Part shown: one piece after another, positions 32,653-41,014 of the stretch
Layout: each line of letters starts with the position of its first letter
Position numbering within the stretch: the first letter of the stretch is position 1
Source: JAKALD01 sp963817785
GTDB taxonomy: Bacteria; Pseudomonadota; Gammaproteobacteria; Burkholderiales; SG8-39
Length of the DNA stretch: 64,000 bases
Assembly: GCA_963817785.1 (NCBI GenBank)
Contig: CAWFPL010000006.1
Location: 1-64,000 of the forward strand
Direction: 5' to 3'
The notes under the pieces: generated by a model
What the model was told of the DNA's origin: nothing
The model's input: the letters and a program-made list of their open reading frames with translations, nothing else
Databases searched by the model: none
Translations under genes and position numbers: made by a program

Positions 32653-33660
32653 ATGAAGAAATCGGTAGCACTGTGCGTAGCGGCGCTGGTGGCCGTGTTC
32701 GGCTGGGCCGGCCCGGCCAGCGCAGAGGTCGGCGAGATCACCGTAGCCCAGCAGTGGGGCATCGGCTACCTGCCGCTCATGGTCATGCAGGCGGACGGAC
32801 TCATCGAGAAGCAGGCCAAAGCGGCGGGGCTGGGCGAGCTCAAGGTCCACTGGGTGAAATTCGCCGGCAGCAATGTCGCCAACGACGCGCTGCTCGCCGG
32901 TCGCCTCCAGTTTGCCGCGGTGGGGGTGCCGCCGCTGATCACGATGTGGGCGAAAACCCGGGGCAATCTCGAAGTGAAAGGGGTGGCGGCGCTGGACACC
33001 ATGCCGTTCTACCTCAACATGCGCAATCCGAACGTCAAGTCCATCAAGGACCTGACCGACAAGGACCGGATCGCGCTGCCCGCGGTCAAGGTCTCGGTCC
33101 AGGCGGTGACGCTGCAGATGGCCGCCGAAAAGGCGTTTGGCCGGGCCAACGTGCACAAGCTCGACCGGCTCACGGTGTCGATGAAGCACCCGGACGGATT
33201 GGCGGCGCTGCTCTCGCCGGCGAGCGAAATCGACGGCCACTTCGGATCGCCCCCCTTCCAGTACGAGGAGCTCGAGCATCCTGGCATCCACACGGTGCTC
33301 AATTCCTACGACGTCCTTGGCGGGCCGGCGACTTTCGTGGTCGTCTGGGCAACGAGCGGATTCCGCGCCGCCAATCCCAAGGTCTATCTGGCATTCGTGG
33401 ACGCCCTGAAGCAATCGGTCGACTTCATCAACAAGAACAAAGAGCAGGCGGCCGCAATCTACCTCAAGGTGTCGCACGACAAGGCGTCCAAGGAATCGAT
33501 CCTCAAGATGCTCAACGATCCGCTGATCCAGTTCGGGCTCACCCCGAAGAACACCATGAAGTACGCGGATTTCATGTATCAGATCGGCTCGATCAAGGTG
33601 AAGCCGCGCTCCTGGAAGGATCTGTTCTTTCCCGAGATGCACGCTCTGCCGGGAAGCTGA
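32653..33660 (+). CDS. orphan ABC substrate-binding protein, paralogue of 14443-15453
   Basis: 335 residues from ATG 32653 with AGGAGG upstream. Signal peptide MKKSVALCVAALVAVFGW with cleavage after ASA. The mature part parallels the first binding protein along its whole length (WGIGYLPLMVMQADGLIEK, NVANDALLAGRLQFAAVG, ELEHPGIHTVLNSYDVLGG, SWKDLFFPEMHALPGS). No ATPase or permease gene adjoins it, so it may share the importer at 15512-17162 and widen its substrate range. A double hairpin follows. Confidence 0.9.
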   Translation: MKKSVALCVAALVAVFGWAGPASAEVGEITVAQQWGIGYLPLMVMQADGLIEKQAKAAGLGELKVHWVKFAGSNVANDALLAGRLQFAAVGVPPLITMWAKTRGNLEVKGVAALDTMPFYLNMRNPNVKSIKDLTDKDRIALPAVKVSVQAVTLQMAAEKAFGRANVHKLDRLTVSMKHPDGLAALLSPASEIDGHFGSPPFQYEELEHPGIHTVLNSYDVLGGPATFVVVWATSGFRAANPKVYLAFVDALKQSVDFINKNKEQAAAIYLKVSHDKASKESILKMLNDPLIQFGLTPKNTMKYADFMYQIGSIKVKPRSWKDLFFPEMHALPGS

Positions 33661-33669
33661 GACCCGGTC

Positions 33670-33722
33670 CTCGGGGGGGCCGGCACCCCGAGCACGCGGG
33701 GGTGAAGGACACTCCCCCCGCG
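33670..33722. terminator. double hairpin between convergent genes
   Basis: Two stems in series: CTCGGGG/CCCCGAG (33670-33692) and CGCGGGGG/CCCCCGCG (33695-33722). The second ends 5 bp before the stop of the convergent dehydrogenase gene and resembles the dispersed hairpin family at 535-612. Likely a two-way terminator. Confidence 0.6.
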
Positions 33723-33726
33723 CCGC

Positions 33727-34587
33727 TCAGCCTTTCTGCAGCTCCATCACGAAGCGGTGCATGGCGGTGTGGTCGGCGCCGGCGCCGAGGGCGCGCGCCG
33801 CCTCCTGCCAGAATTGCGCGCAGCGGTGCGCGAAATCGGCGCGCGCGCCGATCGCGTCGGCGAGCGCCGCCGCGGTGGCGAGGTCCTTCGCCATCAGCGC
33901 GGCCGAGAATCCCGAGTTGTAGGCGCCCGAGAGCATGAACTGCTTCACCTTCACCTCGGTGGTGTTGTTGCGGCCGGTGGAGGCATTGAGGATGTCGGTC
34001 ATCACCGCCGGGTCGAGGCCGAAGCGCCCGCCGATCGCCAGCGCCTCGACGGTCGCCAGCAGCCCTGCCGCGGACACGTAGTTGTTGAGCGCCTTCATCG
34101 CGTGTCCCGAGCCGAGCGGACCGGTGAGGAAAACGCGCCCGCCCAACTTCTCGAGCAGCGGGCGCAGGCGCTCGATCACGGCCGGATCGCCGCCCGCCAT
34201 GATCGAGAGGCTGCCGTCGATCGCCTTCTTCACGCCGCCCGAGACCGGCGCGTCCACCAGCGCCATGCCCTTCGCCGTGAGCTCCGCGCCGAGCTCGCGC
34301 GTGCCGACCGGGTCGGAGGAGCTCATGTCGAGGACGATCGAGCCCCTGCCGAGCGAGGGCAATGCTTCGCTGACCACCTGGCGCACCGCCTTGCCGTCGG
34401 GCAGCATGGTGATGAGCACCTCCGCGCCGCGCGCGGCCTCGGCGACGCCGGAGCAGTTCCCGGCGCCGTTCAAGTCGAAGCTGCGCAGCGCGAAGCCGGT
34501 CTTCTCGAGGTTGGCCGCCATCGGCCGGCCCATCTGGCCGAGGCCGACGAAGGCGACCGTGCGGATGGCGTTCACGCTCACAGTCAC
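33727..34587 (-). CDS. 3-hydroxyisobutyrate / beta-hydroxyacid dehydrogenase family
   Basis: 286 residues from GTG 34587, overlapping the CMD gene upstream by 4 nt. N-terminal NAD(P) Rossmann motif VGLGQMGRPMAANL, substrate-binding SGGVKKAIDGSLSIMAGG, and catalytic Lys in GHAMKALNNYVSA. It oxidises a beta-hydroxyacid or reduces a semialdehyde or 2-oxo acid. Third gene of a three-gene operon with a CMD-family gene and a class II aldolase-type gene, suggesting sugar-acid or hydroxyacid metabolism. Confidence 0.92.
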   Translation of the reverse strand: MTVSVNAIRTVAFVGLGQMGRPMAANLEKTGFALRSFDLNGAGNCSGVAEAARGAEVLITMLPDGKAVRQVVSEALPSLGRGSIVLDMSSSDPVGTRELGAELTAKGMALVDAPVSGGVKKAIDGSLSIMAGGDPAVIERLRPLLEKLGGRVFLTGPLGSGHAMKALNNYVSAAGLLATVEALAIGGRFGLDPAVMTDILNASTGRNNTTEVKVKQFMLSGAYNSGFSAALMAKDLATAAALADAIGARADFAHRCAQFWQEAARALGAGADHTAMHRFVMELQKG

Positions 34588-34973
34588 ACTCCGCGGTCCT
34601 TGAACACTTCCTTGGCGCAGCGGAAGGCGACCACCGCCGCCGGCACGCCGCAGTAGATCGCCACTTGGAGCAGCACTTCGCGGATCTGCTCCTTGGTGAG
34701 GCCGTTGTTGAGCGCGCCGTTGAGGTGCAGCTTGAGCTCGTGCTCCTTGCCGAGCGCCGAGAGCATCGCCAGGTTGAGCATCGAGCGCGTCTTGCGGTCG
34801 AGCCCCGGGCGGTTCCAGACGTCGTTCCAGCAGTAGGTGTTGAGCAGATCGACGAACGGCCGGGTGAAGTCGTCGGTCCCCGCCATCGCCTTGTCGACGT
34901 ATTCCGGCCCGAGCACCTCGCGGCGCGTCTTCAGTCCTGCGTCGAAGCGTTCCTTGTGAGGGCGCTTGTCCAT
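34584..34973 (-). CDS. carboxymuconolactone decarboxylase family protein (PcaC-like)
   Basis: 129 residues. It closely follows the PcaC pattern: ERFDAGLKTRREVLGPEYVD, WNRPGLDRKTRSMLNLAMLSALGKEHEL, and LTKEQIREVLLQVAIYCGVPAA. The length equals typical 4-carboxymuconolactone decarboxylase, but no other protocatechuate genes are nearby, so the substrate is uncertain. Operon with the class II aldolase gene (20-bp gap) and the dehydrogenase (4-nt overlap). Confidence 0.88.
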   Translation of the reverse strand: MDKRPHKERFDAGLKTRREVLGPEYVDKAMAGTDDFTRPFVDLLNTYCWNDVWNRPGLDRKTRSMLNLAMLSALGKEHELKLHLNGALNNGLTKEQIREVLLQVAIYCGVPAAVVAFRCAKEVFKDRGV

Positions 34974-34993
34974 GCCTTCTCCTTTTGGGTTGG

Positions 34994-35767
34994 TCAGACG
35001 AGATCTTCGTGGCGGATGCCCGCGCGCCTCAGCAGGGCGTCGAACGCCATGCCGCCCGGGCGCGGGCCGCTGCGGAATACGGCCGCGCGCGCGGGGGTCG
35101 CGTCCAGCACCGGCTGCGAAATCGGCTGGTTGTCGCCGCGCATGGAATCCATCGCCACCTGGATCTCGCAGGCGCGCTGCAGCATCCAGTAGGTGGTGAA
35201 GGCCTCCGGGATGCCCGGGCAGGCCACCAGCAGGCCGTGATTGCGCAGGATGAGCACCGGCTTGGCGCCCAGACTCGCGACCAGGCGCGGCTGCTCGCCG
35301 AGGTCGGTGGTGACGCCCTCGAAGTCGTGGTAGGCCACCTGCCCGTGCAGGGTCGCGCTGTAGAAGTTGTCGTAGCGCAGGCCGTCCTTCTTGGAAGCGA
35401 CCGCGCTGCCCGCGGTGGTGTGGGTGTGGATGATGCAGTGCGCGTCCTCGCGCGCGGCGTGGATCGCGCTGTGGATGACGAAGCCCGCGCGGTTGACCGG
35501 GTAGCGCGAGCCGTCCACCGCTTCGCCCGCGAGGTTGACCTTCACCAGGTTGGTCGCGGTGACCTCGTTATACCAAAGGCCGTAGGGGTTGATCAGGTAA
35601 TGGCGCTCGGGCCCGGGCACGCGCGCGGTGATGTGGTTGTAGATCAGCTCGGTCCAGCCCAGCCAGTCGAACGCCCGGTAGCAGGCCGCCAGCTCCAGGC
35701 GCGCCTGCCATTCCTCGCCCGCCATGCTGTCGGGCTTGAGGCGCAGCAATTTTTCGCTCAGGTCCAT
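34994..35767 (-). CDS. class II aldolase/adducin family protein
   Basis: 257 residues from ATG 35767. It has the metal-binding HTHTT (after CII), the Glu region and RNHGLLV, all typical of the class II aldolase/adducin fold. Candidate reactions are retro-aldol cleavage of a sugar phosphate or decarboxylation/epimerisation of a sugar acid. First gene of the operon 35767 to 33727 and divergent from polX. The longer frame upstream to 37801 is the antisense of polX and is not part of it. Confidence 0.88.
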   Translation of the reverse strand: MDLSEKLLRLKPDSMAGEEWQARLELAACYRAFDWLGWTELIYNHITARVPGPERHYLINPYGLWYNEVTATNLVKVNLAGEAVDGSRYPVNRAGFVIHSAIHAAREDAHCIIHTHTTAGSAVASKKDGLRYDNFYSATLHGQVAYHDFEGVTTDLGEQPRLVASLGAKPVLILRNHGLLVACPGIPEAFTTYWMLQRACEIQVAMDSMRGDNQPISQPVLDATPARAAVFRSGPRPGGMAFDALLRRAGIRHEDLV

Positions 35768-35881
35768 GGAAAACCTCTCGGTGCGGATGGCGCAGGCACT
35801 ATAAGCGCTGCCCGGCGAGGCGGCAACACGCCGGCTCGAACCCGCGCCGGCGTAGCATTGCGCCAAGCGCAGCCGCCCGCC

Positions 35882-37627
35882 ATGCCGGTCCACAACGCAG
35901 ACATCGCCCGGGTATTCGAGGAGATCGCCGACCTGCTCGAGCTCGGCGAGGAGAACCCGTTCCGAGTGCGCGCCTACCGCAACGCGGCGCGCGTCGTCTC
36001 CGACCTGCGCCTGGACATCGCGGGGGAGCTCACGCAGGGCAAGGCGCTGCCCAAGCTGCCGGGCATCGGCGAGGATCTCTCGAACAAGATGAAGGAGATC
36101 GCCGCCACCGGCAGCTGCGGGTTGCTCGAGCGCCTGCGCAAGAAGATGCCCGCGGGCATCACCGAGCTGCTGCGCATTCCTGGGCTGGGGCCCAAGCGAG
36201 TGGGGACGCTCTACCGGGAGCTCGACGTGCACACCCCGGCGCAGCTGCAGCGCGCGGCGCAGGACGGCCGGCTGCGCGAGCTGGCCGGCTTCGGCGCCAG
36301 GACCGAGCAGAAGCTGCTCGAGGCCGCGCGGACCCACCTCGGCCAGGCCCGGCGCTTCAAGCTCGCGCTCGCGGCGCAATATGCCCAGCCGCTCGCGGAT
36401 GCGCTGCGCGCGGTGCGCGGTGTGTCCGACGTGACGATCGCAGGGAGCTTCCGCCGCATGAAGGAGACGGTGGGCGACCTGGACATCCTGGTGGCCGCCG
36501 AGCAGTCCGACGCCGTCATGGAACGCTTCACGCACTACCCCGAGGTGAAGGAGCGGCTCGCGGCCGGCGGAACGCGCGCGAGCGTGGTCCTCGAGTGCGG
36601 CATCCAGGTCGATCTGCGCGTGGTGCCGAAGGAGAGCTTCGGCGCGGCGCTGCACTACTTCACCGGCTCGAAGGCGCACAACATCGCGATCCGCAAGCTG
36701 GGGCAGGCCAGGGGCCTCAAGATCAACGAATACGGCGTGTTCCGCGGCCAGCGCCGCATCGCCGGCGAGACCGAGCAGTCGGTGTACGCCGCGGTCGGCC
36801 TGCCGTACATCGAGCCCGAGCTGCGCGAGGACCAGGGCGAGATCGAGGCGGCGCGGCGCGGCGAGCTGCCGCGGCTGGTCGAGCTCGGCGACCTGAAAGG
36901 CGACCTGCACGCGCACACCAAGGCGACCGACGGGCGCAACACGCTGCGCGAGATGGCCGAAGCCGCGCGGCAAAGGGGCCTCGGCTACCTCGCGATCACC
37001 GAACATTCGCGCCGCGTGACCATGGCGCACGGCCTCGATCCGGTGCGCCTCGCCAGGCAGGTCGACGAGATCGAGCGCCTGGACCGCGAGCTCGGCGGCA
37101 TCGCGCTGCTCAAGGGCATCGAAGTGGACATCCTCGAGGACGGCGCGCTCGACCTGCCCGACTCCGCGCTCGCCAGGCTCGACCTGGTGATCGGCGCGGT
37201 GCACAGCAAGTTCAACCTGTCGCGCGCGCGGCAGACCGAGCGCATCCTGGCCGCGATGGAGCGGCCGTATTTCTCCATGCTCGCGCACCCCTCGGGGCGC
37301 CTGATCGGGGAGCGCGAGGCCTACGACCTCGACATGCTCGCCGTCGTGCGCAAGGCCAAAGCGCGCGGCGTGTTCCTCGAGCTCAACGCGCACCCGGAGC
37401 GGCTCGACCTGACCGACGTGCACTGCCGCATGGCGAAGGACGAGGGCGTGCTGGTGAGCGTCAACTCGGACGCCCACAGCGTGCACGACTTCGAGAACCT
37501 GCGCTACGGGATCGGCCAGGCGCGCCGCGGCTGGCTGGAGAAGAAAGACGCGCTCAACGCGCGGCCGCTCGCCGAGGTGAAGAAGCTGCTCGGGGCGACG
37601 ATGGGGCGGGGGAAGGGCGGGCGTTAG
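35882..37627 (+). CDS. polX: DNA polymerase/3'-5' exonuclease PolX
   Basis: 581 residues, the usual size of bacterial PolX. N-terminal helix-hairpin-helix region (ALPKLPGIGEDLSNK, LRIPGLGPKRVGTLY), family X nucleotidyltransferase core with GSFRRMKETVGDLDIL (Gly188-Ser189; metal Asp199 and Asp201), and a C-terminal PHP phosphoesterase domain from about 340 (GDLHAHTKATDG, ITEHSRR, GIEVDIL, HPSGRLIG, SDAHS). It fills short gaps in base-excision repair. All catalytic residues appear intact. It converges on the nicotinate phosphoribosyltransferase gene; the 64-bp gap shows no clear terminator. Confidence 0.95.
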   Translation: MPVHNADIARVFEEIADLLELGEENPFRVRAYRNAARVVSDLRLDIAGELTQGKALPKLPGIGEDLSNKMKEIAATGSCGLLERLRKKMPAGITELLRIPGLGPKRVGTLYRELDVHTPAQLQRAAQDGRLRELAGFGARTEQKLLEAARTHLGQARRFKLALAAQYAQPLADALRAVRGVSDVTIAGSFRRMKETVGDLDILVAAEQSDAVMERFTHYPEVKERLAAGGTRASVVLECGIQVDLRVVPKESFGAALHYFTGSKAHNIAIRKLGQARGLKINEYGVFRGQRRIAGETEQSVYAAVGLPYIEPELREDQGEIEAARRGELPRLVELGDLKGDLHAHTKATDGRNTLREMAEAARQRGLGYLAITEHSRRVTMAHGLDPVRLARQVDEIERLDRELGGIALLKGIEVDILEDGALDLPDSALARLDLVIGAVHSKFNLSRARQTERILAAMERPYFSMLAHPSGRLIGEREAYDLDMLAVVRKAKARGVFLELNAHPERLDLTDVHCRMAKDEGVLVSVNSDAHSVHDFENLRYGIGQARRGWLEKKDALNARPLAEVKKLLGATMGRGKGGR

Positions 37628-37691
37628 TGCGGCAGCGGCGCAACATGCAACGGAGACCTGAGGAAAACAAAAACAAGCCCGGTGCGAGCGA

Positions 37692-39077
37692 TCACCCCCC
37701 CGCCATATCGGCCTCGATGATCTCGCGCTGCCTCCGGTCGACTTCGTCGGCGAGCGCGCGCACCGCCGCGCTGACCTCGACCCGGTAGGGCGGGTCCGCA
37801 CGCGCGAGGCTGCGCAGGTGCTCGGGCAGCAAGCCGAGCTGCTCGCGCGCGTACGCGCGGATCGCCCCGAGATCGAGCGGCGGAGCTACGCGCCGGCCGG
37901 CGCGCATCGCGGGCTGCAGCAGGCCGGCGCCGGGCTGGTGCTCGTCGTGCAACGCCAGGATGTCGTGCTCGAGACGGCCGTCCGGGCCGAGCACGCGGAA
38001 CACCTGCTTGCGGCCCGGCCAGGTGGCCTTTCCCTCGGAGCGCTTGCGGCGCGCCACGCCGGCGTACTCCTCGAGCTTGTAGGCGCAGTCGAGTCCCGGC
38101 GCGTCGGACGAGGTCACCATGCTGGTGCCCACGCCGAAGCCGCCGATCGGCGCCGCGGCGAGCCGGGCGAGCTCGTATTCGTCGAGGCCGCCGCTCGCGA
38201 AGATGCCGATGTCGCCGCATCCGCCCAGGTCGAGGATGCGGCGCACCTTGCGCGCGTGCTCGCCCAGGTCGCCGGAGTCGAGCCGCACCGCCTTGACGGC
38301 GATCCCCTCGCGCCTGAGCAGCGGCGCGAGCTTCACCACCTTCTCGGCGCCGGCCTCGGTGTCGTAGGTGTCGATCAGCAGCACGGTGTTGTCGGGATGG
38401 CCGCGCGCGAAATCGAGAAACGCCGCGCTCTCGCCCGCGTCGTGCGCCTGGACGAACGAATGCGCCATGGTGCCGTACAGCGGGATGCCGAAGCGCCTGC
38501 CCGCGAGCACGGTGGCGCTGCCGTCGAAGCCGGCGACGTAGGCCGCGCGCGCCGCGAGCAGCCCGGCCTCGGCGCCGTGGGCGCGCCGCAGGCCGAAGTC
38601 GACCAGCAGCTTGCCGGGCGCGGCGAGCACGCAGCGCGCGGCCTTGGAGGCGATGAGCGACTCGAAGTGCAGCAGCGCCACCAGCCGCGTCTCGACCAGC
38701 TGCGCCTGCGGCAGCGGCGCGGCGACCCGCAGGATCGGCTCGTCGGGAAAGAACAGCGTGCCCTCGGGCATCGCATGCACGTCGCCGGTGAAGCGCAGCT
38801 TCGCGAGCTGGTCGATGAAGCCGCGCTCGAAGCCCGGCCGGCCGGCGAGCCAGTCGAGCTCTTCCTCGGTGAAGCGCAGGTTCTCGAGGAACTCGAGCAC
38901 CTGCTCGAGCCCGGCGGCCATGAAGAAATTGCGCGCCCCGGGGAGCTTGCGCACGAAGAACTCGAACACGGCCACCGCGTTCATGCCGCGCTCGTAGTAC
39001 GACTTCAGCATCGTGAGCTGATACAGGTCGGTGAGTAGGGCGCTCGCGCCCGGGTCGGGAGGCGGCTGGGTCATCAT
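37692..39077 (-). CDS. pncB: nicotinate phosphoribosyltransferase
   Basis: 461 residues (or 460: two consecutive ATGs at 39077 and 39074). Motifs: LLTDLYQLTMLKSYYERGM, FFVRKLPGARNFFMAAGLEQ, LVDFGLRRAHGAEAGLLAARA, GTMAHSFVQAHD, RLDSGDLGEHARKVR and FASGGLDEYEL. It converts nicotinate and PRPP to nicotinate mononucleotide with ATP, the Preiss-Handler route to NAD. The start overlaps the nicotinamidase stop, so the two salvage genes form one operon, apparently driven by the FNR-type promoter at 39747-39787. Confidence 0.93.
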   Translation of the reverse strand: MMTQPPPDPGASALLTDLYQLTMLKSYYERGMNAVAVFEFFVRKLPGARNFFMAAGLEQVLEFLENLRFTEEELDWLAGRPGFERGFIDQLAKLRFTGDVHAMPEGTLFFPDEPILRVAAPLPQAQLVETRLVALLHFESLIASKAARCVLAAPGKLLVDFGLRRAHGAEAGLLAARAAYVAGFDGSATVLAGRRFGIPLYGTMAHSFVQAHDAGESAAFLDFARGHPDNTVLLIDTYDTEAGAEKVVKLAPLLRREGIAVKAVRLDSGDLGEHARKVRRILDLGGCGDIGIFASGGLDEYELARLAAAPIGGFGVGTSMVTSSDAPGLDCAYKLEEYAGVARRKRSEGKATWPGRKQVFRVLGPDGRLEHDILALHDEHQPGAGLLQPAMRAGRRVAPPLDLGAIRAYAREQLGLLPEHLRSLARADPPYRVEVSAAVRALADEVDRRQREIIEADMAGG

Positions 39078-39673
39078 CGGTCGGAACCGTCGGAGATCAG
39101 CCGCGCCCCGGCGCGCTGCATCTGCTCGAGCGCGCGCGCACCGTCGCCGGGCTGGACGTCCACCGCGCGCACCGCGCTCTCCAGCACCAGCACTTCGAAT
39201 CCGGCCTTGCAGGCGTCGAGCACCGTGTTGAGCACGCAGTAGTCTGTCGCCAGGCCGCCCACCAACAGGCGCCGCACGCCTGCTGTGTTCAGGCGCTCGC
39301 GCAGATCGGTGCCGCCGAAGCCCGAGTAGGCGTCCCGGTCCTGCGCGCTCGCCTTGGAGACGATCTGTGCGCCCGGCGGCAGCCTCAGGCTCGAAGCGAA
39401 GGCCGCCCCGGGCGTGCCGGCCACGCAGTGCGGCGGCCACGGTCCGCCCTGCGCCTTGAACGAGCAGTGGTTCGCCGGGTGCCAGTCGCGCGTGGCGAAG
39501 ATCGGCAGGCCGGCGGCCGCGAACGCCTTCAGCCGGCGGTTGAGCGGCTCGATGACCTCGTCGCCGCGCCCCACGGCGAGCGCGCCGCCCGGCAGGAAAT
39601 CGTTCTGCACGTCGACGACGATCAAGGCATCGCCCGGGACGGGGGCGGGCGAGGTCGCGGCTTCGGTGCTCAT
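39074..39673 (-). CDS. pncA: nicotinamidase
   Basis: 199 residues from ATG 39673. Isochorismatase-like hydrolase with catalytic Asp (IVVDVQNDFLPGGAL), metal ligands in TRDWHPANHCSF, and nucleophilic Cys in GLATDYCVLNTVLDA. It deamidates nicotinamide to nicotinate, which the overlapping next gene uses. First gene of the salvage operon. An FNR/ANR-like box lies 101-114 bp upstream of the start, spaced correctly from a TATGCT -10 element. Confidence 0.94.
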   Translation of the reverse strand: MSTEAATSPAPVPGDALIVVDVQNDFLPGGALAVGRGDEVIEPLNRRLKAFAAAGLPIFATRDWHPANHCSFKAQGGPWPPHCVAGTPGAAFASSLRLPPGAQIVSKASAQDRDAYSGFGGTDLRERLNTAGVRRLLVGGLATDYCVLNTVLDACKAGFEVLVLESAVRAVDVQPGDGARALEQMQRAGARLISDGSDR

Positions 39674-39746
39674 GACAGGTTCCACGGTGCCCGGAAACAA
39701 GTTGGGCCGCAAGCGCCGGGCTGGGTTCCCGGACCACACGCGTCCG

Positions 39747-39787
39747 AGCATAGGGACCGCCGCGGGCGCCGGTTTGACGCAGGTCAA
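39747..39787 (-). promoter_or_regulatory. FNR/ANR-type promoter of pncA-pncB
   Basis: The box TTGACGCAGGTCAA (39774-39787) is a perfect TTGAC-N4-GTCAA palindrome of the FNR/CRP type. On the minus strand a TATGCT -10 hexamer lies at 39752-39747, its centre 31 bp from the box centre, which places the box near -41 as in class II FNR promoters. The box could also serve the divergent DUF504 gene (start 39846), but no -10 is evident at matching distance on that side. Confidence 0.7.
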
Positions 39788-39845
39788 CCCGCCCGGCGCC
39801 GGTCTGCGCGACGGTGGGAGGGGTTTCCCGGGTTGAGGAGGCACG

Positions 39846-40121
39846 ATGATCCCGATCCACGATCTGCTCGCCCGCATCCGCTGGGATCCCGAATTCGGCA
39901 AGGGCCGATTCGAGATCGCTTACCTGGACCGCGTGAGCGGCGCGCTGGTGCGCGTGCCCATCGAGCGCACGGTCATGACTCCGGGCGCGCATTTCTCGTT
40001 CGATGCGGTGGAGGCGGACGGCTCGGTGCACATGGTGCCGTTTCACCGCGTGCGCGAGCTGCGGCGCGACGGAGTCCTCATCTGGTCGCGCGAGGGCCCG
40101 GCCAGGGAGGCGGGGCGGTGA
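39846..40121 (+). CDS. DUF504 (MJ1316-type RNA repair domain) protein
   Basis: 91 residues with GAGGAGG upstream. It is a single DUF504/MJ1316 domain: MIPIHDLLARIRWDPEFG at the start, FEIAYLDRVSGALVRVP, and the C-terminal MVPFHRVRELRRDGVLIWSR. The domain is known from archaea and bacteria, and comparative genomics has suggested RNA repair or modification roles; no enzyme function is established. It overlaps the PrimPol gene by 4 nt (GTGA), which implies coupled expression. Runs in the same direction as groEL. Confidence 0.85.
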   Translation: MIPIHDLLARIRWDPEFGKGRFEIAYLDRVSGALVRVPIERTVMTPGAHFSFDAVEADGSVHMVPFHRVRELRRDGVLIWSREGPAREAGR

Positions 40122-40939
40122 ATCCGACCGGATCGGCGATGCTCGGCGCGGCGCTCGAGCTCGCGGCGCGCGGCTGGTCGGTGCTGCCGATGGAAGCGCG
40201 CGGCAAGCGCCCCCTCGTCGCCTGGCGCGGGCTGCAGGAGCGCCCCGCCGCACCGGCCGAGGTCGAGGCCTGGTTCGGCGAGCACCCGGAGGCGAATCTC
40301 GGCGTGGTGACCGGCGTGGTCTCCGGGCTGGTGGTGATCGACGTCGACCCGGCGCACGGCGGCGCGCAGAGCCTGGCACAGCTCGAGATCGAGCACGGCA
40401 GCTTGCCGCGCACGGTCGAAGCGCTCACCGGGGGCGGCGGCCGGCACCTGTACTTCGCGCATCCCGCCGGCGTGGTCCCCAATCGGACGGGCATCGCGCC
40501 GGGCATCGACGTGCGCGGCGACGGCGGCTGCGTGGTCGCGCCGCCCTCGATTCACCCGAGCGGGCGGCGCTATGCCTGGGCGATGCGGCGCGCGCCGGGC
40601 CAGGCGCCGCTCGCGCCGCTGCCCGCCTGGCTGGCGGCGCTCGTGCGCAAGCCCGATGCGGGGCATGCGCATCCGCTTCAATACTGGCGCGACCTGGTGC
40701 GGCGCGGCGTGACCGAAGGCGTGCGCAACAACACCATCGCCTCGCTGGCGGGGCACCTGCTCTGGCACGGCGTCGATGCGCCGGTGGCACTCGAGCTGCT
40801 GCTCGCCTGGAACCGGCTGCGCTGCGACCCGCCGCTGGCGGACGAAGAGGTGGCGCGCGTGCTCGAGAGCATCGCCCGGCTGCAGGCGCGCGAGCCGGGC
40901 GCGGGCGACCAAGGCCGCAGCGGGCCGGCAGGCTCTTGA
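40118..40939 (+). CDS. PrimPol-type (bifunctional DNA primase/polymerase) domain protein
   Basis: 273 residues from GTG 40118, with GGGAGG upstream. N-terminal prim-pol domain: ARGWSVLPMEARGKRP, the metal motif Asp75/Asp77 (VVIDVDPAHGG), GGGGRHLYF with His110, and GIDVRGDGGCVVAPPS with a third acidic residue. The C-terminal helical region GVRNNTIASLAGHLL resembles the primase C-terminal domain of mobile-element replication proteins. There is no helicase domain and no phage or plasmid gene around it, so it is a chromosomal stand-alone PrimPol. Possible role in repair or damage-tolerant priming, inferred. Confidence 0.88.
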   Translation: MNPTGSAMLGAALELAARGWSVLPMEARGKRPLVAWRGLQERPAAPAEVEAWFGEHPEANLGVVTGVVSGLVVIDVDPAHGGAQSLAQLEIEHGSLPRTVEALTGGGGRHLYFAHPAGVVPNRTGIAPGIDVRGDGGCVVAPPSIHPSGRRYAWAMRRAPGQAPLAPLPAWLAALVRKPDAGHAHPLQYWRDLVRRGVTEGVRNNTIASLAGHLLWHGVDAPVALELLLAWNRLRCDPPLADEEVARVLESIARLQAREPGAGDQGRSGPAGS

Positions 40940-40976
40940 TCTCGGTCAACCGCGCGCGCGTTCCCCGCGCTAGGCT
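40936..40976 (+). promoter_or_regulatory. FNR/ANR-type promoter of groEL paralogue
   Basis: The box TTGATCTCGGTCAA (40936-40949) overlaps the PrimPol stop codon. A TAGGCT -10 hexamer is at 40971-40976, its centre 31 bp from the box centre, the same spacing as in front of pncA and glgC. This gives groEL its own promoter, with a leader of about 30 nt. Confidence 0.65.
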
Positions 40977-41014
40977 GGGCGCAACGCCAGTCACCCGTAG
41001 CAAGGAGAGATTCG

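Noticed and set aside
34994..37801. A long N-terminal extension of the class II aldolase gene
   Set aside because: The extension is the antisense of polX; family similarity starts only at MDLSEKLLR (35767).
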